DNA from: Vagococcus salmoninarum
GTDB taxonomy: Bacteria; Bacillota; Bacilli; Lactobacillales; Vagococcaceae
Length of the DNA: 64,000 nucleotides
Assembly (NCBI RefSeq): GCF_003987495.1
Contig: NZ_NGJU01000008.1
Span: 62,001 to 126,000, forward strand
Direction: 5' to 3'
In this document: positions 8,995-19,065 of the stretch, one piece after another
How the letters are laid out: each line of letters opens with the position of its first letter
Position numbering within the stretch: position 1 is the first letter of the stretch
Program-made: the position numbers and the translations under genes
The notes under the pieces: model-generated
The model's input: only the letters and a program-made list of their open reading frames with translations
Told to the model about the DNA's origin: nothing
Databases searched by the model: none

Positions 8995-9300
8995 ATGATG
9001 TTAAAACCGTCAATTGATTCATTGTTAGAAAAAGTAAACTCAAAATATTCACTAGTGATCTTAGCTAGTAAACGTGCCCACGAATTAGAAAGCGGTGCAA
9101 CTAAAATGTTAGACGATTATTATTCAGTTAAACATGTTGGTCAAGCCTTAGAAGAAATCGACTCTGGGGATGTCGTCATGGATCCTAATCCTGACTTAAA
9201 GAGAGCTTTATTAAAACGTAAAGAAGAAGAAAAAATGGCTGCTCGTAACCGTGAGAAAGCCGACCTAGAAGCTAAAATTAAATTAGATCAACCTAATTAG
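8995..9300 (+). CDS. rpoZ: DNA-directed RNA polymerase omega subunit
   Basis: Small RNA polymerase subunit that supports beta' folding. Recognised by [30 protein letters not shown] and the charged C-terminal helix. 101 aa. ATG at 8995 or 8998; AAGGAG lies inside the end of gmk. It is translationally close to gmk and followed by a terminator. coaBC, which often follows rpoZ in Bacillales, is absent here. Confidence 0.95.
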   Translation: MMLKPSIDSLLEKVNSKYSLVILASKRAHELESGATKMLDDYYSVKHVGQALEEIDSGDVVMDPNPDLKRALLKRKEEEKMAARNREKADLEAKIKLDQPN

Positions 9301-9309
9301 TTACTCGTA

Positions 9310-9347
9310 AACAGGACAAGCTATCTGCTCGTTCTGTTTATTTTTTA
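9310..9347 (+). terminator. Terminator after rpoZ
   Basis: AACAGGAC (9310-9317) pairs with GTTCTGTT (9331-9338), then TTATTTTTT. Confidence 0.8.
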
Positions 9348-9444
9348 GGTTAAGGCCTGATTAGCTAAGGTCTTTTAAAGACAAACTAAGGATTATTTAG
9401 TAAACTAGAGATTATGAAAAGACAAAGAAAGAAGGTGGAATTAG

Positions 9445-11877
9445 ATGGTCTACGTTGCAGAAGTCATTGTTGATGTCCCAACAATGCAAACAGATGCCCC
9501 ATACACGTATCTGATTCCAAGTGAGTTAGGAAAACAAATTAAAACCGGGATGCGGGTAGAAGTCCCCTTTGGTAAAGGCAACCGTCACGTACAAGGCTTT
9601 GTTGTGGCAACTTACGAACAAGAGTCCAAGGTGACTGACACCGGTTATGAATTAAAAGAAATTGTCTCGGTCCTTGATTTAACACCAGTTTTAAATCAAG
9701 AGATGTTAGCCTTAGCAGATGAAATGAAAGAACGAACCTTTTCTTTTAAAATTACGTGCTTACAAACGATGTTACCTAGTGTCATGCGAGCGACTTATCA
9801 AAAATGGTTAGTGCTAGTCGATGAAGTCAGTGATGAGATTTTATATGAAGTCTTTAAAGGCTTAGATGAAATTACTTGGGAAGAAGGGGTAGCTTCAGGA
9901 AAACTCCCTGAGCTGATGCGCTTACGAGAAGCTGAAAAAATTGATATCCGTTACGAAGTTAAAAATCGTAATCGGAGCAAGACGATTAATGGCTTTCACG
10001 TTCGCTTCACTTTTGAACAGTTAGAAGAAGCCCGTCATGGTTTACGGAAAGGTTCTACTCAAAAAGAAAATTTAATTAATTTACTCCAAGGGATGAAGGC
10101 CACTGAGCCGATGACTGTCAAGCAAGCCCAAGTTGACTACGGCGTTAACCGCCCGGCAATTAATGATGGTCACAAACTAGGCTGGTTAGAGATTGTTGAA
10201 ATTGAAGTTAATCGGGACCCCTATGCTAATCATAAATTTGAACAAGATCAAAGGAAAGCGCTGAATCCAGGCCAACAGCAAGCCTATGAGAAAATTTTAA
10301 CTTCAATGAAAGCCGGGGATCATAAGACCTTTCTATTAGAAGGAATTACTGGTAGTGGGAAGACTGAAGTCTACTTACAAACAATTGCCGAAGCTTTAGC
10401 AGAAGGTAAAACAGCGATTATGTTAGTGCCGGAGATTTCCTTGACGCCCCAAACCGTTCACCGCTTTAAAAGTCGTTTTGGTGATGAAGTAGCTGTTTTA
10501 CACAGTGGCCTGTCAGAAGGGGAAAAATACGATGAGTGGCGGAAAATCGAAAGTAAACAAGCGAGAGTCGTTGTTGGCGCCCGTTCCGCTGTGTTTGCCC
10601 CTTTAGAAAATATTGGTTTAATTATTATTGATGAAGAGCATGAAGGCAGTTATAAACAAGACGACACTCCCCGGTATCATGCCCGTGATTTGGCGATTTG
10701 GCGGAGCCAGTACCATCATTGTCCCGTTGTTCTAGGTAGTGCTACGCCCTCTTTAGAGTCGCGAGCCCGAGCCCAAAAAGGGGTCTATGAACGGTTAGTT
10801 TTAGATAAACGAGCCAACGAAGCAGCACAATTACCGAGTATTCAAATTATTGATATGCGGAAAGAATTAGCTAAAGGTCAAATGCAAAGTTTTTCAACGA
10901 CCTTATTAGATAAAATCCACGATCGTCTAACGAAGCAAGAACAAACGGTTTTAATGCTTAATCGCCGTGGCTACTCTTCCTTTATTATGTGTCGTGACTG
11001 TGGTTACGTGCTACCTTGTCCGAACTGTGATATTTCTTTAACCTTACATATGGACAGTAAACGGATGAAATGCCATTACTGTGGTCACGAAGAAGGCATT
11101 CCTCATGATTGCCCAATCTGTGCTAGTAGTAAAATGCGCTATTATGGAACAGGTACCCAAAAAGTCGAAGAGGAACTCCAAGGGTTGTTTCCAAACAGTC
11201 GTATCTTACGAATGGATGTCGATACGACCCGGCGCAAAGGGGCTCACGAAAAGCTCTTGAAAACCTTTGGAGATAAAGAGGCGGATATTTTACTAGGGAC
11301 CCAAATGATCGCTAAAGGCTTAGATTTCCCTGATGTGACCTTAGTCGGTGTCTTAAATGCTGATACGGCTTTGAATTTACCGGATTTTCGCTCAGCTGAA
11401 AAAACCTTCCAGTTATTAACCCAAGTTAGTGGTCGGGCAGGTCGGGCAGAAAAAGCCGGGGAAGTTGTGATTCAAAGTTTTAATCCAGAGCATTACTCGA
11501 TTCAGTATGCGAAACATCAAGATTTTCCAGGCTTTTATCAAGCGGAGTTAGCGAATCGCCACCAAGGGAACTATCCACCATTCTTCTTTACTGTGCAAAT
11601 TGTAGCCAGTCATGAAGATGAAAATACTGCAGCCAAAAAAATGTACGAGATTGTTCTGCAATTAAGAGCAGCACTTTCAGATAAGAGCATTATTTTAGGT
11701 CCAACACCTAAAGCAGTGATGCGGGTTAATAACCGATACTTTTATCAGTTAGTCGTTAAATATAAACAAGAACCAGGCTTACAAGCTGTCTTAAAGAAAA
11801 TTTTAAACGAGAGCCAAGTCGATGTCCGCAATGGCTTGAAACTAGCAATCGATGTAGAACCCTTGAATTTTATTTAA
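9445..11877 (+). CDS. priA: Primosomal replication restart helicase PriA
   Basis: Superfamily 2 3'-5' DNA helicase that reloads the replisome at stalled forks. N-terminal 3'-end-binding domain (about 1-110), winged-helix linker, then the helicase core with Walker A GITGSGKTEVY, DEEH, GSATPSLES and QVSGRAGRAEKAGEV. Between the lobes is the zinc region with paired cysteines: CRDCGYVLPCPNC and CHYCGHE...CPIC. 810 aa, normal. ATG follows AGAAGGTGG. It heads a run of translation genes (def, fmt, rsmB) with short gaps or overlaps. Confidence 0.97.
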   Translation: MVYVAEVIVDVPTMQTDAPYTYLIPSELGKQIKTGMRVEVPFGKGNRHVQGFVVATYEQESKVTDTGYELKEIVSVLDLTPVLNQEMLALADEMKERTFSFKITCLQTMLPSVMRATYQKWLVLVDEVSDEILYEVFKGLDEITWEEGVASGKLPELMRLREAEKIDIRYEVKNRNRSKTINGFHVRFTFEQLEEARHGLRKGSTQKENLINLLQGMKATEPMTVKQAQVDYGVNRPAINDGHKLGWLEIVEIEVNRDPYANHKFEQDQRKALNPGQQQAYEKILTSMKAGDHKTFLLEGITGSGKTEVYLQTIAEALAEGKTAIMLVPEISLTPQTVHRFKSRFGDEVAVLHSGLSEGEKYDEWRKIESKQARVVVGARSAVFAPLENIGLIIIDEEHEGSYKQDDTPRYHARDLAIWRSQYHHCPVVLGSATPSLESRARAQKGVYERLVLDKRANEAAQLPSIQIIDMRKELAKGQMQSFSTTLLDKIHDRLTKQEQTVLMLNRRGYSSFIMCRDCGYVLPCPNCDISLTLHMDSKRMKCHYCGHEEGIPHDCPICASSKMRYYGTGTQKVEEELQGLFPNSRILRMDVDTTRRKGAHEKLLKTFGDKEADILLGTQMIAKGLDFPDVTLVGVLNADTALNLPDFRSAEKTFQLLTQVSGRAGRAEKAGEVVIQSFNPEHYSIQYAKHQDFPGFYQAELANRHQGNYPPFFFTVQIVASHEDENTAAKKMYEIVLQLRAALSDKSIILGPTPKAVMRVNNRYFYQLVVKYKQEPGLQAVLKKILNESQVDVRNGLKLAIDVEPLNFI

Positions 11878-11918
11878 AAGTAACTGCCAGCTGAACTGGC
11901 CTAAGAAAGAGGACGACA

Positions 11919-12413
11919 ATGCGATACCCAATAATTATTTACCCAAATGATATGTTAGAGAAAAAAACCAAAGAAGTCACAATGATTACTGATGAATTAG
12001 TCCAAATGTTAGACGATATGCGTGAGACGATGATTGCTCATGATGGGATTGGTTTAGCTGCGCCACAAATCGGCAAAAATTTACGAGTGGCAATTGTAGA
12101 AATCGATGAGGAAAGTGGTTTGTTTGAAATGATTAACCCAGAAATCATCGAAGCTAGTGGCAGTGACATTGATGTGGAAGGGTGTTTAAGCTTTCCCAAT
12201 ATTTACGGAACGGTTGAACGTTTCCGAGAAATTACCGTTCGTTACTTTGACCGGGAAGGGGACGAGTACGAAGTGGAAGCCACAGAATACTTCGCCCGAG
12301 CGATTCAACATGAAATCGAACATTTAGATGGTAAATTATTTACTGACAAAATCATCGAACGAATTGCCCCAGAAGATTTAGATAAATATACGGAGGAACA
12401 CCAACATGACTAA
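11919..12413 (+). CDS. def: Peptide deformylase
   Basis: Removes the formyl group from nascent N-termini. All three motifs of the metalloenzyme are present: GIGLAAPQIG (motif 1), EGCLSFP (motif 2, metal Cys) and QHEIEHLDGKLF (motif 3, HExxH-type). 164 aa, similar to type 1 enzymes. Its end overlaps the start of fmt by 8 nt, so the deformylase and formyltransferase are translationally coupled. Confidence 0.96.
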   Translation: MRYPIIIYPNDMLEKKTKEVTMITDELVQMLDDMRETMIAHDGIGLAAPQIGKNLRVAIVEIDEESGLFEMINPEIIEASGSDIDVEGCLSFPNIYGTVERFREITVRYFDREGDEYEVEATEYFARAIQHEIEHLDGKLFTDKIIERIAPEDLDKYTEEHQHD

Positions 12414-13347
12414 AATAGTATTTATGGGAACACCGGCTTTTTCAGTGCCGATTTTAGATGCTTTGGTAGCAGCTGATTATGAGGTCGTAGCAGTTGTTAC
12501 GCAACCAGACCGACCAGTTGGGCGTAAACGAGTCTTAACACCGCCACCGGTCAAAGTAGGGGCCTTAAAACATGGTTTAGAAATTTTACAACCAGAAAAG
12601 ATTTCTGGTTCGCCTGAAATGGAGCGAATCATCGCTTTAGAACCAGATTTAATCGTGACTGCGGCTTTCGGTCAGTTTTTACCAGAGAAGCTCTTACAAG
12701 CGCCAAAATTTGGAGCGATCAACGTTCATGCCTCATTACTGCCTAAGTATCGTGGTGGTGCACCGGTTCATTACGCCATCATGAATGGTGAAAGTGAAAC
12801 AGGTGTTACGATTATGGAAATGATTAAAAAAATGGATGCTGGGGATATTATTAGCCAAGGGGCATTACCGATTACCGCAACTGACGATGTCGGGTCGATG
12901 TTTGATAAGTTAAGTGCTTTGGGAACAGAGTTATTATTAGCGACTTTACCTGACTATTTAGCTGGTAAAATCACACCACAAGTCCAAAATGAAGCAGAAG
13001 TGACATTTTCACCGAATATTAGTCGGGAAGAAGAAGCCATTGACTGGCAAAAAACTGCGGAAATGATTGATAGTCAAATTCGTGGGATGCGCCCATGGCC
13101 TGTTGCCTATACTATGTTAGGGGACAATCGTTGGAAATTATTTGATGTGGCAGTTAGTGATGAAACAACGACCGAGGAACCGGGAACAATCATTGATATT
13201 ACTAAAAAAGATTTCGCGATTGCGTGTGGCGATGGCACAGTTTTACGGATTTTACGATTACAACCAGCTGGTAAGGGGCAATTAAGTGCCCAAGAATTTA
13301 TTAACGGCGTAGGACAAAATTTAGAGATTGGCAATCAGGTGAACTAA
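12406..13347 (+). CDS. fmt: Methionyl-tRNA formyltransferase
   Basis: Formylates initiator Met-tRNA using 10-formyl-THF. N-terminal formyltransferase domain with the conserved NVHASLLPKYRGGAPVHYAI segment (catalytic Asn and His) and GVTIMEMIKKMDAGDII; C-terminal tRNA-binding domain around IRGMRPWPVAYT. 313 aa, normal. Starts inside the last codons of def. Confidence 0.97.
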   Translation: MTKIVFMGTPAFSVPILDALVAADYEVVAVVTQPDRPVGRKRVLTPPPVKVGALKHGLEILQPEKISGSPEMERIIALEPDLIVTAAFGQFLPEKLLQAPKFGAINVHASLLPKYRGGAPVHYAIMNGESETGVTIMEMIKKMDAGDIISQGALPITATDDVGSMFDKLSALGTELLLATLPDYLAGKITPQVQNEAEVTFSPNISREEEAIDWQKTAEMIDSQIRGMRPWPVAYTMLGDNRWKLFDVAVSDETTTEEPGTIIDITKKDFAIACGDGTVLRILRLQPAGKGQLSAQEFINGVGQNLEIGNQVN

Positions 13348-13348
13348 G

Positions 13349-14713
13349 ATGGCGAAAAAAATACCAGTAAAAATTAAACGCAGTGCCCGTTTTGTAGCAA
13401 TGAAATTATTAACGCGGGTGGAAACCCAACAAGCTTATTCTAACTTAGTCATTAACCAAGCGATGAATGAAGCGCAATTAAGTGAAAAAGATGGTCGCTT
13501 ATTAACAGAAATCGTCTATGGCACGATTAGTCATAAATTAACTTTAGAGTATTATTTGGCGCCTTTTATTGCTAATGCCAAAAAAGTCGATCCTTGGGTC
13601 AAACAATTATTACTTTTATCAATTTACCAATTTGAATATTTAGACCGAGTGCCGGCTCATGCCGTAGTCGATGAAGCAGTGGAAATTGCTAAAGCTTTCG
13701 GTAATGTGGGAGCGGGGAAATTTGTTAATGGCGTCTTACGGACGATCCAACGTCAAGGGGTACCCGATGTTTACGCGATCAAAGACCCAGTGGAACGCTT
13801 AAGTATTGAGTTAAGCATGCCGAAATGGTTAACGGAGAAATTTATTGCTGACATCGGTTACGAAGGAACTTACGAGCTAGGTTTGTCGTTATTTGAGCCA
13901 AGCCAAGTCAGTGCCCGGGTCAACACCGCTGTTTACACACGAGATGAAGCCCTAAAAGAACTGACTGATGATGGTTTTGAAGTGACGGAAAGTCAATTGT
14001 CGGAAGCTGGTATCGTAGGTAAAAAAGGCTTCTTAGCAGGTAGCTGGTTATTTAAAGAAGGTAAGATGACAATTCAAGATGAATCCTCGATGTTAGTAGC
14101 ACCAGCTATGCAAATTGAGCCTCATCATAAAGTCTTAGATGCTTGTGCTGCCCCTGGTGGGAAAACGACACATATGGCAACGTATGTCGATGAAACTCAA
14201 GGTGGATCGATTATTGCTGTGGATATTCATGAGCATAAAGTCAAGTTGATTGCTGAAAATGCGGAACGTCTCCATGTCGGGAATCGAATTGAAACCGTGG
14301 TTTCTGATGCCCGTAAATTAGACGAGCTATACCCTGATGACAGCTTTGACCGCATCTTAGCCGATGTTCCCTGTTCTGGTTTAGGCTTGTTACGTCGTAA
14401 ACCAGACATCAAATACAGTAAAAAACCAGAAGATTTCCTAAGATTACCGAAAATTCAACTAGAAATCCTAGAAAGTCTTGCCACAAAGGTGAAACAATAC
14501 GGTATAATAACCTATAGTACATGTACGATTGCCCATCAAGAAAATCAAGAAGTGATTGCAGCCTTCCTGGCGAAGCATCCAAATTTTGAGAAAATTGACG
14601 TAATCGGCAGTGAAAATCTAACAGAGTCAGTTGTAGATAAATGTGTGACGATTTATCCAAATCAATACCAGACAGATGGCTTCTTTATCTGTTGTCTGCA
14701 ACGACGCTCGTAA
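13349..14713 (+). CDS. rsmB: 16S rRNA (cytosine-967-C5)-methyltransferase RsmB
   Basis: Methylates C967 of 16S rRNA. N-terminal NusB-like RNA-binding domain (about 1-140), then a SAM-dependent Rossmann domain with DACAAPGGKTTHMA. The two catalytic cysteine motifs are PCSGLGLLRR and the TCTIAHQEN segment. 454 aa. The ATG is one base after the fmt stop, with AGGTGA inside the end of fmt. Confidence 0.96.
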   Translation: MAKKIPVKIKRSARFVAMKLLTRVETQQAYSNLVINQAMNEAQLSEKDGRLLTEIVYGTISHKLTLEYYLAPFIANAKKVDPWVKQLLLLSIYQFEYLDRVPAHAVVDEAVEIAKAFGNVGAGKFVNGVLRTIQRQGVPDVYAIKDPVERLSIELSMPKWLTEKFIADIGYEGTYELGLSLFEPSQVSARVNTAVYTRDEALKELTDDGFEVTESQLSEAGIVGKKGFLAGSWLFKEGKMTIQDESSMLVAPAMQIEPHHKVLDACAAPGGKTTHMATYVDETQGGSIIAVDIHEHKVKLIAENAERLHVGNRIETVVSDARKLDELYPDDSFDRILADVPCSGLGLLRRKPDIKYSKKPEDFLRLPKIQLEILESLATKVKQYGIITYSTCTIAHQENQEVIAAFLAKHPNFEKIDVIGSENLTESVVDKCVTIYPNQYQTDGFFICCLQRRS

Positions 14714-14737
14714 TTAGAAAAGTAAAGAGGTGTAATC

Positions 14738-15493
14738 ATGGAAATTGGATTTCGGACTGATGTTGGTCGTAAACGGAAAAGTAATCAAGATGCCGTAGGT
14801 GTTTTCCAAAATCAAAAGAAAATTAAATTGGCAATTGTCGCTGACGGAATGGGCGGTCACCAAGCTGGTGATGTTGCCAGTCATTTGACGATTTCAGATC
14901 TTGGCAAAGCGTGGGAAGAGTCCCAGTTAACAGAACAAGAAGAGGTCATTCAGTGGTTGTTGAAAAGTATCCAAAATGAAAATGAGCGAATTTATAATAA
15001 AGGTCAAACGGACCCTAATCAAGCAGGCATGGGAACAACGATTGTCGCTGTGGTTCTTTTAGACGAAAAAGTGTTATTAGCTCACGTCGGAGATAGCCGT
15101 TTTTATTTAGTTCGTAAGGGTAAAATCAAGCAAATTACTGAAGATCATTCATTAGTGAATGAGCTTGTTAAAAGTGGTGAAATTACGAAAGAGATGGCGA
15201 ATCATCATCCTCGGAAAAATGTCCTTGTTCGTTCAATCGGCATCCCTGGTACTGTAGAAGTTGATTTAACTGATTTAGAAGTCATTGTTGGTGATAAGTT
15301 GTTATTGTGTTCGGATGGCCTAAGTAACATGGTTTCTGACCAAGAAATCTTAAAGATTATTGATCAGAAAAACAGCATCGATCAATCCTTAGATCAATTA
15401 ATTTCAGCAGCTAATGAAGCTGGCGGCACAGATAACATCACCGTTCTCTTAATTGATTACAATGAAACGAGTGAGGTGACAGCTAATGATTGA
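14738..15493 (+). CDS. stp: PP2C-family serine/threonine phosphatase Stp/PrpC
   Basis: Metal-dependent protein phosphatase that reverses the action of the adjacent PASTA kinase. PP2C motifs are in order: [36 protein letters not shown] and [10 protein letters not shown]. 251 aa, cytoplasmic. Its end overlaps prkC by 8 nt, the usual coupled phosphatase-kinase pair. Confidence 0.97.
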   Translation: MEIGFRTDVGRKRKSNQDAVGVFQNQKKIKLAIVADGMGGHQAGDVASHLTISDLGKAWEESQLTEQEEVIQWLLKSIQNENERIYNKGQTDPNQAGMGTTIVAVVLLDEKVLLAHVGDSRFYLVRKGKIKQITEDHSLVNELVKSGEITKEMANHHPRKNVLVRSIGIPGTVEVDLTDLEVIVGDKLLLCSDGLSNMVSDQEILKIIDQKNSIDQSLDQLISAANEAGGTDNITVLLIDYNETSEVTAND

Positions 15494-17336
15494 TATCGGT
15501 AGTAAAGTTAGCGGCCGTTACAAAGTTATCCGCAATATCGGTAGTGGGGGGATGGCTAACGTTTTCCTCGCCCGTGATTTGATTTTAGACCGTGATGTGG
15601 CAGTGAAAGTCCTTCGTTTTGACTTCCAAGACGACAAATCGGCCATTCGCCGTTTCCAACGAGAAGCACTAGCTGCTTCTGAACTTGTCCATCCAAACAT
15701 TGTCGGTGTCTATGACGTTGGTGAAGAAGATGGCATGCAGTATTTAGTCATGGAATACGTCAGAGGGACGGATTTGAAGAAGTACATTAAAAATCATTAC
15801 CCGATGCCTTATGAAAATATCGTGATTATTATGCGCCAAATCTTATCAGGGATTTCTTTGGCCCATCAACATCGAATTATTCACCGGGACTTAAAACCTC
15901 AAAATATTTTAATGGATGAAGATGGCAACGTTAAAATTGCCGATTTTGGGATTGCTATTGCCTTATCTGAAACGTCCTTAACCCAAACGAATACGTTGTT
16001 AGGCTCTGTTCATTACTTATCACCCGAACAAGCCCGGGGCAGTATGGCAACTCGTCAATCAGATATTTATGCTTTAGGGATTATTTTATACGAATTACTA
16101 ACAGGTTCTGTGCCTTTTGAAGGAGAATCAGCGGTGTCAATCGCCCTGAAACATTTCCAAAGTGAAGTTCCTTCAGTGAGAGTCGTTGATCCAGAAATTC
16201 CTCAAGCTTTAGAAAACGTCGTCTATCATGCTACTGCTAAAGAAGCCACAGATCGTTATGTCTCTGCAGATGAAATGGCTCATGATATCGGTACGTCTTT
16301 ATCGCCAGATCGTTACGGTGAAGCGTTGTACGAACCAACGACGATGATGGAAGAAACGAAAGTCTTAACGCCTTTAACGGATGCGGATATTCCTAATCTA
16401 TCTAACAGTGAAGAAACAGTAGCTGTTAAGAAAATGATTGAAGAGCCGGAACCGGATAGTAATAAGAAACCGAAAAAGAGAAAAGGTAAGAAAAAATGGA
16501 TTGCTTTAATTGCGCTCTTACTAGTCTTAATTGGTGGTAGTACATTTCTGGCGATGTATCGCCCAGCTAATGTGGAAGTACCAGATTTAAGTGGCATGAC
16601 AGTGGAAGAAGCTCAAGCCGAATTGACAAAAGTCAAACTAGCTTTAAATCCAGTAACTTTAGAAGTCGCCGATGAAAAAGTTGAAAAAGGTCTTGTTGTC
16701 AAAACTGACCCGAAAGCCGGCAGCAAAGTGAAAAAAAATCGTGACGTCCAACTCTTTATTAGCACGGGGAGTGAAAAAATCACGTTGGAAGATTTCACTG
16801 GGGAGTCAATGACAGACGCCCGTCGCAAACTGATTAACTTAGGCTTTGATTCAAGCTTAATTGTTGAAGAGTTGGAAAACTCTACTGATGTCCCTAAAGG
16901 CTCGATCATTTCCCATAGCCCAACCTCAGGTGAAGAAGTCGATCCGGAGAAAGACACAATTGTCTTTATTGTCAGCGATGGACGAGGGGCCTTTGAGCTT
17001 CGAGATCTTTCTGGTTACCGGAAAGTAGATGCCCAAGACTATTTAGAAAATCAAAACTTAAATGTAGCGATTATCGAAGAAGAGTCTGATGAAGTTTCTG
17101 AAGGGATGGTTCTTAGACATTCGCCCGGACCAGGGGTTTATGTTAACGAAGGTGATGAAATCACGATTGTTATTTCGAAAAAGAAAAAAGAAGAAGTGAA
17201 ACCACCTGCTAGCACAGCACCGCCTGTGACTAGCACCCCACCAACTTCTGAAGCGCCACCGACGGAGTCTTCAACTCCACCAGAGAGTCAACCGACTGAC
17301 GGAACAGACGTTAGTGAGGAAGAAACAGAAGAGTAA
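15486..17336 (+). CDS. prkC: PASTA-domain serine/threonine protein kinase
   Basis: Membrane kinase (PrkC/StkP/IreK type) that senses cell-wall fragments or lipid II and controls envelope growth and antibiotic tolerance. The N-terminal Hanks kinase has [33 protein letters not shown] and SPEQARG. A basic linker precedes one transmembrane helix (about residues 338-359). The outside part has three PASTA repeats and a Pro/Ser/Thr-rich tail ending in acidic residues. 616 aa; enterococcal IreK has more PASTA units, so this is a shorter version. Coupled to stp; a strong terminator follows. Confidence 0.96.
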   Translation: MIDIGSKVSGRYKVIRNIGSGGMANVFLARDLILDRDVAVKVLRFDFQDDKSAIRRFQREALAASELVHPNIVGVYDVGEEDGMQYLVMEYVRGTDLKKYIKNHYPMPYENIVIIMRQILSGISLAHQHRIIHRDLKPQNILMDEDGNVKIADFGIAIALSETSLTQTNTLLGSVHYLSPEQARGSMATRQSDIYALGIILYELLTGSVPFEGESAVSIALKHFQSEVPSVRVVDPEIPQALENVVYHATAKEATDRYVSADEMAHDIGTSLSPDRYGEALYEPTTMMEETKVLTPLTDADIPNLSNSEETVAVKKMIEEPEPDSNKKPKKRKGKKKWIALIALLLVLIGGSTFLAMYRPANVEVPDLSGMTVEEAQAELTKVKLALNPVTLEVADEKVEKGLVVKTDPKAGSKVKKNRDVQLFISTGSEKITLEDFTGESMTDARRKLINLGFDSSLIVEELENSTDVPKGSIISHSPTSGEEVDPEKDTIVFIVSDGRGAFELRDLSGYRKVDAQDYLENQNLNVAIIEEESDEVSEGMVLRHSPGPGVYVNEGDEITIVISKKKKEEVKPPASTAPPVTSTPPTSEAPPTESSTPPESQPTDGTDVSEEETEE

Positions 17337-17350
17337 CTAATATGGAGAAG

Positions 17351-17383
17351 GGAGCCGTTGACTATTGTCAACGGCCCTTTTTT
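17351..17383 (+). terminator. Terminator after prkC
   Basis: GCCGTTGAC (17354-17362) pairs with GTCAACGGC (17367-17375), followed by TTTTTT. It closes the priA-prkC transcription unit. Confidence 0.94.
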
Positions 17384-17452
17384 GGCTAGATTAATTGGCA
17401 GTTAAAAACAAATATGTTATGCTTTGTTTCTATTACTGAGGAGGTGTAACCG

Positions 17453-17610
17453 ATGAAAAAGAAAATATTAGGCTTTTTAGCTTTAGGTGTCGGTTACTCA
17501 ACGGCTGTTTTTTTCTAAAATTGTTTGAACAAGGGTGGAGTCCGTCGTTTTATGAGACTGCCACATCAATTATCAAGCAAACAAAAAGGAGAAAAACAGA
17601 TGACCAATAA
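17453..17610 (+). pseudogene. Small membrane protein gene split at a T7 tract (frameshift or programmed slippage)
   Basis: A strong GAGGAGGTG precedes ATG 17453. The zero frame encodes MKKKILGFLALGVGYSTAVF-F and stops at 17516-17518, right after seven Ts (17508-17514). In the -1 frame the sequence continues as LKLFEQGWSPSFYETATSI and a basic end, closing at 17608-17610 and overlapping the next gene's start. The joined product would be about 52 aa with one membrane helix. Sequencing error, a true indel, phase variation or -1 slippage on T_TTT_TTC could each explain it. I do not recognise the family. Confidence 0.6.
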
Positions 17611-17998
17611 TATAATTAGAAAAAACCCTGAAACAATGCCCTTACCCGTAGGTGAATATAGCCACGTAACGGTTATTCCCCCACAAGCCACTTGGTATAC
17701 TTTTTCTGGCCAAATCGGTAGTGATTTAAACAATCAACTGCCTTTAGCTTTCAATCAGCAAGTCACGAATACGTTAAAAAATATCCAACTTGCGTTAGCG
17801 TCAGAAAAACTAACTGGGGAAGATGTGATTAAAGTTAACATCTGGTCAGTAGAAGAGATCGACTGGGAACATTTTTATCAGAAGTGGCATGAACTCTTTC
17901 CTAAAGAACAACCTTCTATGACAATTGGCTACATTAAAGCTTTAGGTTTACCAGAAATTAAAATTGAAATTGAAGTCATTGCTGCTAAAGTTCAGTAA
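17600..17998 (+). CDS. RidA/YjgF family protein, non-canonical
   Basis: RidA-superfamily protein of 132 aa starting at ATG 17600 with AAGGAG 8 nt upstream. An in-frame upstream extension from 17525 lacks a ribosome site and is rejected. Fold signatures are WYTFSGQIGSD, the central helix and VIKVNIW, and the end IKIEIEVIAAK. The conserved Arg of imine-hydrolysing RidA proteins, normally in a PxRxT-like segment before the last strands, reads PSMTIGYIKA here. Enamine/imine deaminase activity is therefore doubtful and the substrate is unknown. The start overlaps the end of the split small membrane-protein frame. Confidence 0.85.
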   Translation: MTNNIIRKNPETMPLPVGEYSHVTVIPPQATWYTFSGQIGSDLNNQLPLAFNQQVTNTLKNIQLALASEKLTGEDVIKVNIWSVEEIDWEHFYQKWHELFPKEQPSMTIGYIKALGLPEIKIEIEVIAAKVQ

Positions 17999-18009
17999 TG
18001 AAGACAATG

Positions 18010-18041
18010 AAAAAACAAGAACTTCGGTTCTTGTTTTTTTT
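18010..18041 (+). terminator. Terminator after the ridA-like gene
   Basis: AAAAAACAAGAAC (18010-18022), loop TTCG, then GTTCTTGTTTTTT with a long T run. Confidence 0.95.
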
Positions 18042-18149
18042 CAAAATTAATAAAAGTATTTTTTATCTTAATTATTAAGGAAATTACTTGAAATCTCCTA
18101 AGATATTAAGTACAGTGAAAACAAGAAGAGAAAAAATGGAGGTGCGACA

Positions 18150-19049
18150 GTGACAAAAGGCCAAATTAGAAAAGCCCTGAGTGGTTTTTATTATATTTAT
18201 GCAGATGGGACAACTTATCAAACAAGAGCCCGGGGAAATTTTCGTAATCGAAACATCACCCCCTTAGTTGGCGATCATGTCATCTTCGAAAGCACTAATT
18301 TAACAGATGGTTACTTATTAGAAGTCTTACCACGAGTGAACCAACTTGTTCGACCAGCAGTTGCTAATATCGAGCAAGGAGTCGTTGTTATGAGTAGTGT
18401 TTCGCCAAATTTTTCGGCAAATTTACTTGATCGCTTCTTAGTGACTCTAGAATATGAACGAATTAAACCGATTATTTATTTAACAAAAATTGATTTATTA
18501 ACACCAGAAGTCTATGAAGAGTTAAAAGCAGTCAAAGCCAGTTATGAGAAGATTGGTTATCCGGTGATTTTACCAGAGATAACGAGTGATGAGCGTGCTC
18601 TTAAAGAAATCGTTAGTTACTTCCCTGAATCCCTAACAGTCTTTATGGGCCAAACCGGGGCGGGGAAATCGACGTTACTTAATCGGATTTCACCAGAATT
18701 AGCTTTGAAGACTGGGGAAATCTCTAAATCATTAGGTCGGGGCCGTCATACTACTCGTCATGTGGAATTAATTCCATTATACGATGGGTTAGTCGGAGAC
18801 ACTCCTGGTTTTAGTGCCATTGATTTTCTTGAGATGAGTGCTGAAGAGCTAACTGGTCAGTTTCCTGAAATTGCCCGGGCAGCGACAGAATGTAAATTTA
18901 GAGAATGTAAACACCTTCATGAACCAAAATGTGAAGTCAAAGCTCAAGTGGAGAGTCAGGAAATACTAGCATCGCGATACAAACATTATTTACAATTTTT
19001 AGATGAAATCGAAAATCGTAAACCAATGTATGGAAAAAATAAAAAATAA
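18150..19049 (+). CDS. rsgA: Ribosome small-subunit-dependent GTPase RsgA
   Basis: Circularly permuted GTPase involved in late 30S maturation. N-terminal OB fold, then the G4 motif TKIDLL before G1 GQTGAGKSTLLN and G3 DTPGFSA (the permuted order). The C-terminal zinc motif is CKFRECKHLHEPKC. Start GTG with GGAGGTG close upstream; 299 aa. It lies in the usual prkC-rsgA-rpe-thiN order. Confidence 0.97.
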   Translation: MTKGQIRKALSGFYYIYADGTTYQTRARGNFRNRNITPLVGDHVIFESTNLTDGYLLEVLPRVNQLVRPAVANIEQGVVVMSSVSPNFSANLLDRFLVTLEYERIKPIIYLTKIDLLTPEVYEELKAVKASYEKIGYPVILPEITSDERALKEIVSYFPESLTVFMGQTGAGKSTLLNRISPELALKTGEISKSLGRGRHTTRHVELIPLYDGLVGDTPGFSAIDFLEMSAEELTGQFPEIARAATECKFRECKHLHEPKCEVKAQVESQEILASRYKHYLQFLDEIENRKPMYGKNKK

Positions 19050-19065
19050 GAAGAGGTAAGTAGAC

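Noticed and set aside
17525-17599. N-terminal extension of the RidA-like gene
   Set aside because: It runs in a different frame across the split small protein gene and lacks a ribosome site; RidA proteins begin close to MTNNIIRKNP.
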